This document shows, piece after piece, positions 11,431 to 24,300 of a stretch of 64,000 nucleotides of DNA. Origin of the DNA: Phoronis australis (lineage: Eukaryota > Phoronida > Phoronidae); assembly GCA_002633005.1 (NCBI GenBank), contig NMRA01000220.1:602819-666818 (forward strand), written 5' to 3'. Within the stretch, counting starts at the first letter, position 1. Each line of letters starts with the position of its first letter. A model generated the notes under the pieces. It made no database searches, was not told where the DNA came from, and saw only the letters and a list, made by a program, of their open reading frames with translations. The translations under genes and the position numbers were made by a program.

Positions 11431-12754
11431 CTGTAACACAAGGTAAACACACATCTATTACTTTTGCACAATTTGCTGCATGACTAACCTTTGAGCATAA
11501 ACGAAGCAAATAGCAAATTATTCGTTGGTGATGTTGCCTAGCGACATTCCTTCTGAAGAACGTTACGATATACAATGTGGTTCTAGACGTTTCTTATAAC
11601 TCAAACGATACAGACCCCATTTTTGCCGTGACAGGCATGAACTGTGGACACAGCCTGTTGCTCTAGATCTGGAGACCAAGTGTCCAGACACAAGATATTG
11701 CTGTGGCGGCCATGTTTTTTCGCGTAGTTATAGCTTCAAATTAATCAATCTTGATATGTGGATAGATTTAGCCAAGAGTTGAAAGAAATGAAGACTAGTT
11801 CACAGGTGGGGCTAGCCTATCACGGCCTCTTCTGATCAGTGATCAGTGATCCGTCGAAGACTGTCGTCAAGTAGGGCACGCAGCGGTGTTCTGTCGGCTA
11901 CATGAAGACCACGTACATGTGATGTATATGCCAAATTTCTTGAGCCACTACCAAGGGACATAAAAGATATCAAGCCATAGCAAAAATCCCACTAGAGGAA
12001 TCAGCAGTAGTGTGATTTTACCAAAAATATGCTCTTCTCACCATGAAAAAAAAACCGACGTTGCCAGTTGACACCCACACCAATCGAGATTGGGCAAACT
12101 TAACTGGTTTGCCTGCTTCGAAATTCAGTGGTAGAAACCAGCAGCTAATTAAAGAGAATTGCATCACCTGTGGACGCTGATGAATCGGGCTCAACGTAAT
12201 TACATGTACACTAGGGCCGACAATAGTATCTTTAAATGTTTGTATTGAAAGTTATTAAAATAATACATTTTCTTATTTCGCAAAAATTACACATGGTTAC
12301 AGTAGGTTAATTGAATTTTGAAAATCAGACAAGAGTTATATAATTTTTGCAAACCGCAATTTTTGAACAATTTTGACAATATCCTGCTTCTCTTTAATTT
12401 TGCTTAGTGTGCAACATAATTGAGCCAATTACCAAACCAACAGGCAGCAGTTCCAAACTGGGATAAGTCAAGTGTCATCGTACGAGTCTTGTTATGATAC
12501 ATATATCATGACCCATCAAGAAACTTGGGAAAAAACTGAATAACATGCACATTTACTTAATTGCCAATAAGGGGCCCCAGAACATTCGCACCGGTTCGAA
12601 AATCATTGTCATCCGGATTTTTCCTTCCCGGTAGAAACGCATATGGAAGTTTTCATAACAGTGGCTTAGCCAATACAGATACCAAGGCGAAAAACCTGAA
12701 AATGAGAAAAATGACTCATCTTTGGTGTGCAATAACCCAAACCAAAACGTGCTT
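11431..12754. other. Gene C intron 3, distal part
   Basis: No coding exon seen. 12550-12754 may be an older part of the LINE that is clear from 12755. Confidence 0.45.
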
Positions 12755-13300
12755 ATTAGATACGGTCTTTTCCTCGACTCCGACAAGTTTAGGCATAACT
12801 TAAGTAATGTCTCTGACTGTAAATGTGGTGACCACCAATCTTATCCTCATATTTTCTTCAAATGTTCCTTCATCGAATACCTGAGAGACTAATTCTTTCG
12901 TGCACTCAATTAAAACCAATCAATTGTTAAAGCTCTCAATTCTTGTAATAATATCCCTACTAAACTTACATTATTACTGAATGGTAGTCCTAACTTTGAC
13001 CTTGTTCTCAATGAATTCCTCCTAAGCAACGTTAGCAAATTTTTATGAACCGTTTATAAATATTGTTGCTTCTGATTTCCATACATGAATCTGAACTTGT
13101 TTTTGTTTTCATATATTTGTAATAGCATATCTAAATATTGGAATACTTATATTAGATACTACTTAAATGTATATACCACTATGTGTATTAGTTTCATTCA
13201 TGAATTGTCTACAACCCAGATATAATGCAGCGCGATTTCTGGGTTTGTTATTATTTCTTTGTATGTTCTGTGTATTCTTCAATAAATATATATCACTTTA
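12755..13300 (+). mobile_element. Non-LTR retrotransposon 3' end (RT C-terminal Cys/His region and 3' UTR)
   Basis: The frame reads RYGLFLDSDKFRHNLSNVSD, then CKCGDHQSYPHIFFKCSFI and EYLRD before a stop. This is the C-x-C-G ... H ... C region found at the C-terminus of many LINE polymerases. About 400 bp of AT-rich 3' UTR follows, ending in a CCCAGAT...TCTGGG stem and ATAAATATATATC. It is a 5'-truncated fossil in gene C intron 3. Confidence 0.7.
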
Positions 13301-13403
13301 AAAGAGGTTGGGATTGAAGACAGTGCTCAACCGGCGGTACATTATCTCCTGAGCATCGTCCCATATGCGACTGAGACAATATCAACGTTTAACGAACACT
13401 TAC

Positions 13404-13526
13404 GGAGACAATTTGTGCCGGATCCAGAGTATCCTGAATTGCAAGTGCACGTGAAACTTCCGTGTGTGTTTGCGCATGTTGCATAAGTATGGCAGTTGTC
13501 AGTTCCACCGGCACACTCGTCTATGT
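13404..13526 (-). CDS. Gene C exon 3: calcium-binding EGF domain
   Basis: The exon has a TTTCTTTTCCAG acceptor and a GTAAGT donor and is phase 1 at both ends. It encodes the classic calcium-binding EGF signature: DIDECAGGTDNC, then CANTHGSFTCTCNSGYSG and a final Cys. The D-x-D-E-C start, the Asn/aromatic region and the six cysteines are all present, so calcium binding is expected. The first Asp is split with the SUEL exon (G|AC), which shows these two exons belong to one transcript. Symmetrical phase 1-1 exons of about 123 nt are the usual unit of EGF exon shuffling. Confidence 0.92.
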
Positions 13527-13575
13527 CTGGAAAAGAAACATTCATTCATGGTTGAGAATGATCAGTATACCATGT

Positions 13576-13940
13576 ATTAGTTTCAGTAAAAATGGCCACT
13601 AGGTGGCGCAAACTACGTTGAATCTATCCGAAAACGGAAGGATACCGTCGTCTCACTAATAGATGCCTATACACCAAATTTTGTGAAAATATGTTGAGGG
13701 CCTTTGAAGATACAGAGGTAAACGTAAAAAAACTAAAATTGCCACAAGGGACACACCGGTAGTCGGATCCGTCCGAAACTTCGCTCATGCCGTACCATAC
13801 ATTGATGAAACACATGCACAAAGTTTCATGAACATACGTCAACTGGTTTGGAGATAAGGTAGCGGACGCCGGACTCAGGACGGATGCCTGTCGGACGCCG
13901 TTCGGACGGACGGACAGAGATGACGGTATAATCATTCACT
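13576..13940 (+). repeat. CTCF-motif repeat family, copy 1 (short)
   Basis: This is a solo 3' portion of the family described for the copies at 16.8, 36.3 and 60.2 kb. It holds CCACTAGGTGGCGC at 13596-13609 and a degenerate CCACAAGGGACACA at 13742. The family's 3' tail follows, with GGACGCCGG-like runs, and ends at about 13940. The terminal GTGGGCGCAT is not preserved. It lies in gene C intron 2. Confidence 0.85.
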
Positions 13941-16758
13941 ACGTAAGCCAACGTCATGTGTCATTATCTTACTCATATGGAGTACATTTTCACTTCTATC
14001 ATTTTGCTCGGTAGACGGCGCTTTTGTAAACATGGTGGCTCCCCATTTCTGGTTTAAGCAGTAGACTTATCGCGTTTTTGAATCAATGTAAATGTTACTG
14101 AACAACTGTCGTAAATGCCGACTCAGATCAATGTCCGAACCGGGAATCTGACATGGACCAGCCATGTACGCTTGCACGGTGGTACTTGCTTAAAAAGTGA
14201 GTTAAACGTGGTCTGAATTGAAGATAAATTGGTGTTTTTCGACACATCACTGTGTCTGTGGCCGCTTGGGCTTCGACTCTCAGAGTTCAGTCTTATCACA
14301 ACTAACTACATTGTACTTTGGAAACAAGTCGGATATAATGTTCCCTGGTTTTGAGAATGACGCTATCAATATGTTGTAATAGCTGTGGGGGTTCACTTGT
14401 TATAACTCACGGAATCAGGCGGTTATTGTTTACCATCCGACTCCATTAACGTACATGCTTGATATTAATATAAACAATAACCAATCACGCTGTTAGTGTT
14501 AGCCAGATGGAACACGGTCAGTGACAGCAAATGTCTAGAGTTGACCAGGCGAATACACGTGTTGTTGGTCACTTTATACTAGGGGACAATGGGAAATGAA
14601 CGACAGGACAAGGACTTGGTCGAAAAAAGACGATGACTGTAATAACTGAATAACATTTCTATTAGTCAGTGGATTAACTAATGACCGCCGTCTCTAGCTG
14701 GCCCGAGTAGAGACGGTGAAGGGCCTCTTAGAGTTTCATACATCAAAGTCATGTTGTTTAAGTACCTCTTGCTCATAGAGGGACACCTTAGGTACCCAAC
14801 TCAAACAAACACTCCTGTAATGTAACTTCTTCTACAATCAGTCCTTCGTTCAGTTGCCCAAATCATCAACTGGCCAGTTTTACACTGCGCGCCCACCTAT
14901 TTTTACCGCGCCCGCCAGTGTGAGGCATAATTCGCCTAAATTCTTCCGGCGTATGTTACTGTCAGTGGATGGAACTTGTTATCCATGTCAGGGACCATTA
15001 TATCCGAGCAGTAACTACAGAATTTTTGCAAAAGGTTAATTGAACATGTTTCCCATCTGCAGTACTAAAATTGATCAGCTTGATTAAAATTTTACAGCCG
15101 TACGTCAACTCACTTGAACACAGATAATTCTAGAGGGCACATCAGTCATCTTAGTAAAAATTGAAAGCCTTTGCTATTTACGTATATTTAATTTCAGACA
15201 AAGTCAAAGACATGCATATTATGTGGCAAACTCTTACACTCTAACTCCCACGCACACGAAGTTGAAAAAAGCTACATTAAAGCAGAGGTTCTTAGACTTT
15301 TACACCTCGTTTATATTCAATTCAACAACGATTTGCTGGATACTAGGCCTGTGCTTATCTGCAGCTCATGCATTCCGTTTTGTTCAAAACTCACACAGCT
15401 GCAGAAATCCACAAGAATGGATGTCAGCATTCTCATTGCTCAGTCTGAAGATCGACAGAAACATGTACTAATTGATTTGCCATTTGTCTCCTAAGACGCC
15501 AACAGGAGCAAAGAGATTGTTAAATTTTGAGTCCGAGTTAAATGACCATGGGTATGCAGTATCTGAGGATTATCAACAATCCAACCCTTTCCTGTCAAAC
15601 GTGTCTAAAGACTCGACTGAGCAACTTGATCGGAAGCTGTTTAAAATCAGTACATCGTTGGATGATCGCTGCAAGAAAAACTGTGCTTAGCATTCCCATG
15701 AAGGACCTGGATGACAAGCCGCTTCTTTGGAATATTGTGAAAGAAGAGTAAAATCGTCGACATGGGCTAACACTTCTGTGTGTCATTCACTTCATATTGC
15801 TGTGACTAAGAATGACATCTCTGTAGCCATAGTGTATGGATTACATATAGATATTTGCAAAAAAACCCTCAAATCTGTGCCGTACAGAGGCTACTGTCTG
15901 CTGCGTGTATTCATCATCATGCTGGCAATGGTGTATGTTTGAAATTTTTCAGATGGCTCACATTTATAGCTTATAATTGTTTTTAACATATAGTTTTAGC
16001 AAAGGTTACATAGTTGATGATAGCAATTAGAACGGTGATATATTACATTAAAAGTTCTCCATATTGATACAGCCTCATAAATTCAGAACACAGAAATCTT
16101 GGCTGAAATTTATTTTTTTAATCCTGAAGTTTGAGGCGTGAGTGATTTGTATATTTTCGTACTTTTGAAATTCCTAACGCTATGTTGTAGCATAACAGGT
16201 TGCAAGAATACTCCTGTAAGTTCGATTTTTGAAATTCAGTGTGTAGTTAACTGTAAAACTGATGAATGACTCTTCTTGTTTATAAGTGGATCTGCTTTAA
16301 GAAAAAAGGTTGTAAAAGTGATGACAATTTATTGTTTAGTTTATGATCTTTAGTGATACACCAGCTTTAAAAATGTCAGTGACGAAAGGTAGAAATCATA
16401 AATGACAACAGATATCAATAGTCCATTTCAGTTAATGACTCTGAAGCAGGTAATAGTGGCAGTACCCGTGTGGTTAAAGAGTCATGACATAATGCTTTCG
16501 ATTTAAAAATCTTGAGGGACTTTCAGATATGTAAGCTATGAGTGTTTTTTCACAAGAAATAATGTGTGTGTTGTTAAAATCAGTTGCATAGTGAGTTAGA
16601 CACTGAATGATCTCAGTGCTTAATATACATCAAATTTTATGAAATTACATTGAGCGTGCTTTAATTTCCGCGGTCTCTTCATGATAAACAGACTCTTCAG
16701 CTATCTAAATTCAATATATACTGCTAGTTAAAATACAAGAACAACGCGGAGCGCTGAA
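13941..16758. other. Gene C intron 2, middle part
   Basis: Apart from the degenerate zinc-binding-like ORF at 15.2-15.8 kb nothing is recognised. 15950-16738 is AT-rich and featureless. Confidence 0.45.
15190..15760 (+). pseudogene. Degenerate, possibly transposon-derived coding region
   Basis: One frame reads TCILCGKLLHSNSHAHEVEK, then SYIKAEVLRLLHLVYIQFNN and PVLICSSCIPFCSKL. It has paired CxxC motifs and looks like a zinc-binding N-terminus. Later pieces (FPMKDLDDKPLLWNIVKEE) sit in another frame after stops. I do not recognise the family. Confidence 0.3.
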
Positions 16759-18258
16759 ATGCGCCCACGAATGCATCGCAAATGGTGTGCCTTTAGGGTT
16801 ATTTATTTGTATCATAAAAATGGCCAATAGATGGCGCAAAATGTACAATCCATTCAAATAGAGCTATGGATGCAAAACAAAACAGAGCTACCACTAGGAG
16901 GATCCACGGTATTCAGTCGCCATCATCAAACGTCCTCTTCACACTGAGAACATTTCAATTTTCAAAACCATCCCTAGAAGGATTTGGTTGACCAGGGTTT
17001 GAACACAGCAAAAATGGCCACTAGGTGGCGCAAAATACCTAGAATCCATTCAAAAATGGAGCAAAGCGTCATCTTTTCAATAAATGCCTACATTCAAAAT
17101 TTCATGAAAATCTGTTTTGGACATTTGAAGATACAGAGGTAAACGTAAAAAACTAAACTTGCCTCTAGGGGACACACGAGAGATTAGATCCATCCTAAAA
17201 TCGTTGTTGCTCGTTGTCACCATCATATAAATACACTTGCCAAATCAAAAAAAAGAACCTGCAAACGGTTTGGGAAATACAGTCGTGAGCGCAAAAAAAA
17301 TGCCAACAGAAGGCGCCACAGTAATCGAAGTTGGAAAATCATCGTCAGCCGTCCACTTCATAGTTAAAACATAATATGCCAATTTTCGCAAATTATCCTG
17401 AAAGCGGTTTGGTTGATAGACGAGTGGACGCCAAAAACAGACTCGAAAACAGTAAAAATTTCCACTAGGTGGGGAAAAGTAGGTAGAATCCATCTGAAAA
17501 TGGAAAGATGGCGTCACCTCATTAACAGATGCCTGTATGCCAAATTTTATGAAAATACATTGAGGACATTTGAAGATAGAGAGGTAAACGTAAAAAATAA
17601 AATTGCCACCAGGTCGCACACCAGTAGTCAGATCTGTCTGATAGTCGTCATCCTGCTTTATTAACATCATATAAATGCACTTACTAAATTTAGTAAAGAT
17701 CCTGCAAACGGTTTAGGAGATAGAGCCATAGGCGCAAAAAATGCCATTAGTAGGCGCCACAGTTGTTGAAGTTGTCGGAAAACCATCGTCAGCCGTCCAC
17801 TTCATAGTAAGAACTTACCTGTAAATGACAATTTTCGCAATCATCCTTTGAGCGGTTCAGTTGATGGAGGGATGGACGCCAAAAACAGACTTGAAAACAG
17901 TAAAAATGGCCGCTGGATGACGCAAAATACCTCGAATCCATCCGAAAACAAAAGGATAGCGTCATCTCATTAATAGATGCCTATGTGCCAAATTTTATGA
18001 AAATCGGTTGAGGACCTTTCAAGATACATAGACTAACGTAAAGAAACTAAAATTGCCACCAGGGGACACAGCGGTTATTGGGTCGGTCCCAAATTCGTCG
18101 CCCTCAGTCGTCAACCCCATAGGAACACACCTGCCAAATTTCAATAAGATCCTGCAAGGGGTTTATGAGATGCAGCCGGGGACGCCAGACGCCGGACGCC
18201 CGGACGCCCAGACAGAGGTGACGGCAATATGCGCCCACATATAAATATGTGGGCGCAT
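16759..18258 (+). repeat. CTCF-motif repeat family, copy 2, with terminal inverted repeats
   Basis: The element is bounded by ATGCGCCCAC (16759) and GTGGGCGCAT (ending 18258), a perfect 10-bp inverted pair. The 3' copy also forms a local hairpin with a second ATGCGCCCAC. Between them lie about 3.5 tandem ~450 bp units, each with three motifs of the form CCACTAGG-x-GGC. Motif starts: 16824, 16891, 17018, 17162, 17303, 17462, 17606, 17744, 17910, 18056. The 3' end is rich in GACGCCGGACGCC. No transposase is seen, so it is a non-autonomous DNA element or satellite-bearing MITE. It ends about 150 bp from gene C exon 2. Confidence 0.85.
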
Positions 18259-18406
18259 AAAAATAAAGCATATTCCGTGATGAGGGCAGTCAAGGTATTT
18301 ACTCCAAATAACTGACGTTAATTTGTTCACTGTAACGGACTCAGTCTAATTAAAATATGCACACGCAAGCGTCACTAGTCAAATTTTGTAATGTACATTC
18401 ACGTAC

Positions 18407-18654
18407 CTCGGCAGGAGTACCAAACTTTCAGGTATTTTGTCCTCGACCAACATGTTTCCCCAAAGTTGTTGTTATTAGCTTGTACATTGCAATCAGTGTT
18501 TCCTTGACACATCGACTTTACTTTAGACGTCCTATCCGCCGGGTAACATGACAACAAGAATCTCACACCATACGTTGCTGACCTAACGTCGATAGTTGTG
18601 CCGGTATCACACCGTAGCATAGCCGTACGACCCTCCTCTGCTTCTACAAATTTC
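18407..18654 (-). CDS. Gene C exon 2: SUEL / rhamnose-binding (galactose-binding) lectin domain
   Basis: The 248-nt exon lies between a TTTTGCAG acceptor and a GTACGT donor. It encodes the whole of a SUEL-type lectin domain. Visible hallmarks are the opening RTAMLRCDTGTTIDVRSATYG (family pattern: Cys, then I-x-I-x-A-x-YG), a central MCQGNTDCNVQANNNNFGETC block (family: C-x-G-x-x-x-C, FG-x-x-C), and the closing KYLKVWYSC (family KYL-x-V-x-Y-x-C). At about 82 residues its length is normal. Such domains bind rhamnose or galactose in egg lectins and are adhesion modules in latrophilins. The first base completes a Glu codon from exon 1, and the last base starts the Asp of the next exon's DIDEC motif. 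Confidence 0.9.
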
Positions 18655-18930
18655 CTGCAAAAGCAATGCTTGAGTAGAGGTTGACCCAAAAACGCCACCA
18701 TTGAAAATGTCAGTGACTTTTCCACTTGTCAATCTGTTGCTATGTGTGATGCTTGTGTGGACGTTTAGGGCATTGTTTGTAACAAGATGCATTGCAGAAA
18801 AAAACATTTTCTGTGGAAATATATATTGAGACAAAATGCATAGTTGCTGTGCAAGCTCGCTTTAAAAAGGCAATTGCGGTGTTGCCATTATTTAGACAAG
18901 AGTCTAATCTATTAATGAACCCATAAATTC

Positions 18931-19306
18931 AGGTCACATGGCAATGCTGACAGCACCAGAGACACTCAAACAAGACGGTCGAAGAGTTCAAGGTCTCTAG
19001 ATGATGTCCTGTTGAGTTGTCTGTAGTCCAAGTACGCTTCTGCAATGATGAATTTAGGTCACATGGCAATGCTGAGAGCGTCAGAGACACTCAAACAAGA
19101 CGGTCGAAGAGCTCAAGGTCCCTAGATGATGTCCTGTTGAGTTGTCTGTAGTCCAAATACGCTTTTGCAATGATGAATTTAGGTCACATGGCAATGCTGA
19201 GAGCGTCAGAGACACTCAAACAAGACGGTCGAAGAGTTCAAGGTCCCTAGATGATGTCCTGTTGAGTTGTCTGTAGTCCAAGTACGCTTTTGCAATGATG
19301 AATTCA
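18931..19306. repeat. Three tandem copies of a 125-bp repeat
   Basis: Copies begin with AGGTCACATGGCAATGCTGA at 18931, 19055 and 19181 and are nearly identical. Each includes AAACAAGACGGTCGAAGAG and GATGATGTCCTGTTGAGTTG. High identity indicates recent expansion. The array lies just 5' of the SUEL exon in intron 1. Confidence 0.9.
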
Positions 19307-19371
19307 AGGGTTTGACATTCTGACTCAGTGAGAAGGCTCCTAGTTTATAATGTGCAGTTTCACCCATAAAC

Positions 19372-21350
19372 AATAGCGGAGTTGCAACTGAATCGATTTA
19401 ACGATTGCGCATGTCCGGAAATTAGGGTGCGCAAAGGCTACTGGGATTGTTGATGGTAAACGGGATGGCCGACTGGTTTGCACGACGTGTAATTTGTGTG
19501 CATTAAACTACGCTGCTGTATGTAATTCTGCCGCTATTCGCCCTAATTAGCGCCCATGGCTCAACAAGTGCCCCAACGCGTTTTCAGACTTTGCTAAAGT
19601 AAGCGCCCAGCCCATGAACTACATGCGAAAAATGCCCTTACCTACAGTTCTAACGTCTCCAATTTATCAATTGAAAGATCCGACAGCCTGAATTTGTAAC
19701 GGACCACGAGCCTCACCGTTATGTCCGTATACACTTCAAACTTACGCCGCGATTCAAAAAGAACGCAGAAGTTTTGCTGCTCTTGCGAGGGATGTGCCCC
19801 ACTACGCGGGTCTGGACTTTGAAAACAGACACAGCGTACTTGTCAAAGAGCGGGATTGCATTGTTTCTTTCCAGTACAGATCTTCTCCGGCCTCAAACTT
19901 CTTTGTGCATGTGAAAACCGTGAATCGAAGACTAATAAAAAAAACTCGACCAGTGTTAGCACGCGACCAAGAAGCGCGCGCTGCATAATGTACCGACTGT
20001 CATCGAAGATTAATCGGGTAACATAGCATCGGCAAATAAATATTGGCACTAATTTCCGAAAGTTTCCAATACCGTAAAAAGCTTCTGCATTATTTTTAAG
20101 AGAAATTATTTAACTAATCATAATTGGTGTTTTTAAGGTCAAAATGACCCACTTCGCACCCTTACACCCCAAATCTTCCGGGAAATAGCTGTTACACTAC
20201 GGTCACGCATCCACTCACCCGGCGACTCAATGAGTGACATGTCGGTCTTACCGAAAAAATTCTCGAACGTTTTTAGCAGATGAGGCCAGCAAGTGCTAAG
20301 CCGTAAATATTAAAACACGCTCTGCTTGACTGCTTGACTTATTTTTTTTTTGGATACAATGCACACCTAGATCATTACATTACTCTGGCAAATGAACTCT
20401 GACAAGCACACGCACGCTTACTCTCACACACACGCATACAAACTTCAAAACAAACGTCACGTGACAACAACATGTGTTCCCACAGAGATTTTTCTCGGGT
20501 TGCGTGCTACAATCTAGCGTAGATTTGGACTTAATCTGCAGTTAATCCAGACTTCACAAGAACTTAAAAATCTTAGAGACGCTATTTGGAAAACTTGAGG
20601 AGGATTTCAGGTAATTTGTTGAGTCAAAGCTGTATTCTTATTTAAGAATTCAAGCCCTATCGACGATTGCGAGACCAGCAGCTACGCATTTGTCGGCAAG
20701 ATTTCGCCCTGGAACTTCAACAAAATTTTATGAAAAATGATCGTAATTTAACAACGAATTTTGATAGCAATGTACCACAATTTTGTAGAAAGTAAATAAT
20801 AATAATCTGCACGCTTTATCTTAGCGCGTAATGCATATAGTGTGCATACGTTAAGTGAGTCGACCCAGAACAGGTGATTGTGCAGAGGCATTATCCTCAA
20901 AATTGCTCATGTTGGCTTGGTTCTGGTCAAGCGAAAACAAGTTTTTTTTTTACTACCAACCGCCGTGGAGTATTTGTTACTGTTTCTTTGAAGGGAGATA
21001 TTGTTGGGCAGTTTCTAAGATACGTTTTCTTGCCGCCCTCAAAATGAGCGCTGCACACTTTATGCTACGAAGTCGGAAAGAATTCACGAAGTCGGCCTTT
21101 GCTACCAGCTCTACCGATGTCTCTGACCCATGTTTAACGCAGTTCTTGATCCTTGGGAAACAGGTAGTAACTAATTTTTTTATTTCGCTAACTGGTATTA
21201 TAGCATGCCAGGCACACAACACTTATAACCTCCCCGTAGCCCGTTCGCCCGCACGGTTGCCAACATACTTGTTTACTGAAGTTTACCATTGTAACCACAA
21301 TGCAACATTCTGACCCATTTCCAATATGGCGGCGTTGCAACTCCGCTATT
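19372..21350 (-). mobile_element. P-element-like transposon remnant bounded by 17-bp inverted repeats
   Basis: AATAGCGGAGTTGCAAC at 19372-19388 is perfectly inverted at 21334-21350, 1,979 bp apart. A THAP domain reads inward from the right end. THAP plus terminal inverted repeats is the organisation of P elements and THAP9 relatives. No transposase core is recognisable, so it would be non-autonomous. I see no clean target-site duplication, which weakens the boundary claim. Confidence 0.5.
20927..21266 (-). pseudogene. THAP zinc-finger domain pseudogene, transposon-type
   Basis: The frames together read GGYKCCVPG-x-CYNTS, LFPKDQELR, TWVRDIGRAGSKGRLREFF, then HKVCSAHFEGGKKTYLRN and CPTISPFKE. 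This gives the C-x(2-4)-C ... W ... C-x-x-H core, with FPKD and CSAHF, of a THAP DNA-binding domain. One 1-bp frameshift and three in-frame stops (after NTS, after ELR and after PTS) kill it. It starts about 85 bp inside the right member of a 17-bp inverted repeat (19372/21334), as expected for the 5' end of a P-element-like transposon. Confidence 0.7.
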
Positions 21351-24300
21351 CACTTTGAGCTTGAGGGTAAATTCTTCCCAACTGACGTGACGACTCTGAG
21401 GATTATGTGTGAATATATGTAGCTTCGCGACAAGGTCGTAGTAATCCAGTCTTCTTGGATACTGTGTGCTTCTCTGGTTAAGCTCATGTCTTATTGTTTG
21501 GGCATGTTAACCCATGAAATAACATCTGGGACAGTAGTCTTCCTCACACTGTTTTCGAACGTCACTTCCATAGACATAGCAATTACATCGTTTTTAAGTA
21601 TCAATCCACTGATCCACCGACCACTGTACAGCCAACACGTGCCAAGGTGGAGAAACAGCCATTCATCACTATATTTAGTCTAATAAATCACATTAGGGTT
21701 GAGAGAAATTGGGTGAAGTATGACACCACAAAGTTTGGTGGTTTAGGAGATACAAGGGAAGTCATCTGGGGGGGCAAAATGAGGCAATTTCTTTGTGTGG
21801 AATGAGTCATTTTTGACCAAATTTTCTACTCCAGTTTCTGCTTCAAACAGAATATTTCCTGAATAATTTTGATATCACATGATATGTTCATGACCAATGT
21901 AAGTAAAAACGGCATGCACCGACAATGAAATATCGGTTACACTGGAACACTTCATGCTTGTGAAAAACCAACAGTAAGTTGTACCCTTATAGCGATGGAA
22001 GTTGCCCCCACGAGAAAACTCAAAATAATAACATGGACATATAGAAGACTCCATGCCCTTGAAATTAATACAATAAACTTTGTCGGCTTGATAATAGGGG
22101 TCTGAATTTCACTAATTTCAGACCGCGTATGTGTATTTGTCTTGTTAAACCAGTCACTAGAGACTAGGGGGTACGTTATGTCTGCCAATGAATTTCTGCG
22201 ATTGAATATGAAGTTAATTAAACATGCTAAAGCCTTCAAAAATGTTGTGTATTTCGCAAAAAAATTCATTGGTCAATTGAGAAATATAATGCACAACTCA
22301 TTTATTTCACAATGAACGCTGAGGCATAGGTAGTGTGGATAATTTAAATCGTTCTCAATATTTTCTACATGTAATGTACCATACTTCTATTACATGTATA
22401 TACCTTTGTCCTACTGTCACGTACATAGAATGAAATTTATTTGTGAAACCTTCACTTTAGCTTGGTATTCATATTTTCTGAACCGAAATGGTCACATTAA
22501 ATTTAACATGTTTTAATAATTTTTTTCATTAGTACAATTTTAGGAATCAGGAAAGGCTTATGCTGAAGAAGTGGTTTCTGCTGAACTTGGAGACCTGCCG
22601 ATTATTAGTAAAGGTTGGGTATGGTAAAAGTTCAAAACCAGCATGAAGGTACCCTTCAAGGTACCTTGTCAAGGATGTAGCATTGTAAAAATTCAAAGTT
22701 AGGAAACAGTACAGTGGCTGGACCTGTAACCACACTGGCTGATATGCTAAATTCAGTGGTGGCATTATTGTGTCAGCACAGCTGTGTAGGGAAGTAGGCT
22801 TGTGTGTTGTTGCAAGCTTTGTTTTTACCAGAACTGCTGTGTAATCAGCACAAATCTAAAATTACCTGGATTGAATTTTTTCCAGGCACCGATCATGATC
22901 CTGGGCCAGTGGATTAAGTGGTACAGCCACATGGTAATGGTACATTGCTCTTTTTGTTTAGCCACTGGACTTTTTGGTCTGACAGGATTTCTCAGTGTGG
23001 CCATCACATTTAGATGATTACTGACAACTGTACTGTTTCTTTTCCTTGAAGTCGCATAATTGATCTGAAATTATGTTTCCGCACTTTATTTAACTTTATA
23101 GATTTTTGTTTGTAAATGGGCATTTATTACAGAAATTTGAGCCCCTGTTGCAGTTAGGCTAGTTTTATTCACTTATCTTTCTGCCTGGGTTGCAATCCCT
23201 CATTCTGTCCAGGAGGCAAAATTTTGAGTTAGACCATTTACCTCTATAAACATTGCTCAGTTTGTTCCTTATCCAGATGGGAAGTGATTTTTGGAATTGC
23301 AGCGAATTGACAGTTTGCTATTCCTCGAAACCATGCTGTGTGTATAAAATCACACACTATTATACTGGAGCCCGTTCCAAGAAACTGACTTAAGTTCATT
23401 TTTGACTTAAGTCTAAGATTTGTCTTAACTTCCATGCTTTGAAACTTCCACATACGGCAAGATAGTTAAAATTAAAAGAAAACTTTTATCAAAAACTTAA
23501 TTCAAACTTAAGATCTCTTTCTTGAAACGGTCTCGAGAAAAATTGAAGTTTTATCTTAAAATTTTCTAAAATTTAAGATTTGTCTTAGCTAAGTCAGTTT
23601 TGTTGGAACGGGCCCCTGGTCTCTAGCAATTGCGTATTGCCAGATCTTTCGAAATTCTGAAATTGCTCAAAAGTGACCTGGAAATAATACCTATTTCATG
23701 ATGGTAAAATGTCTAAATCAAAAGTTGGTTTATGTGATTTTAGACGAGTTTATGCCCACTTCAAATGATTTTTGTTGCAGTTCTGAAAAGTATTGGCACA
23801 TTAGCTCTGGTGGGTCCTTGGTTTTTGACGAATTGACCATTTTATGGTTCCCATGGATAATTTTGTTACTGCTCTAGTATGTATGTAAAACTGTAATCGT
23901 AGGCAATTATGCAAACCATGTTGCAAAAGTATATTTCCATGACCATTTCATTGTAAAAGTGCTGTCCAATTTGCACCGACAAGCCAATTTTTCATTATGT
24001 GGTGGTTATTTTTGATATTGATGTGGTAAATACAGCTACCTCAAGTTGTGAAGAAGAAATTTCCAATGCTGTCAACGACATTTCGAAATAACTTTTTCGT
24101 AGTGAGACTACATCACCTTAAATTTAGTTTCCTGACTTTATGGGTTTTGTGTGGTTGACTCTGTCTTGTAGCAATTGGAGTGTTGAAAAGATCTAGCAGG
24201 CAATTTTTTATTAGAGTCATAACATTTGCACTTTTGACTACAGTTATCTTTGTATTGCATTATGAAAACATATTTTGTAGTACACAAGTCTCTGGTTGGT

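Noticed and set aside
17245-17670. 141-residue minus-strand open frame
   Set aside because: It lies wholly inside the CTCF-motif repeat, recurs only as broken pieces in the other copies and has no domain; treated as a by-product of the repeat.
20855-21313. 152-residue plus-strand frame
   Set aside because: It is the antisense of the THAP pseudogene on the minus strand.
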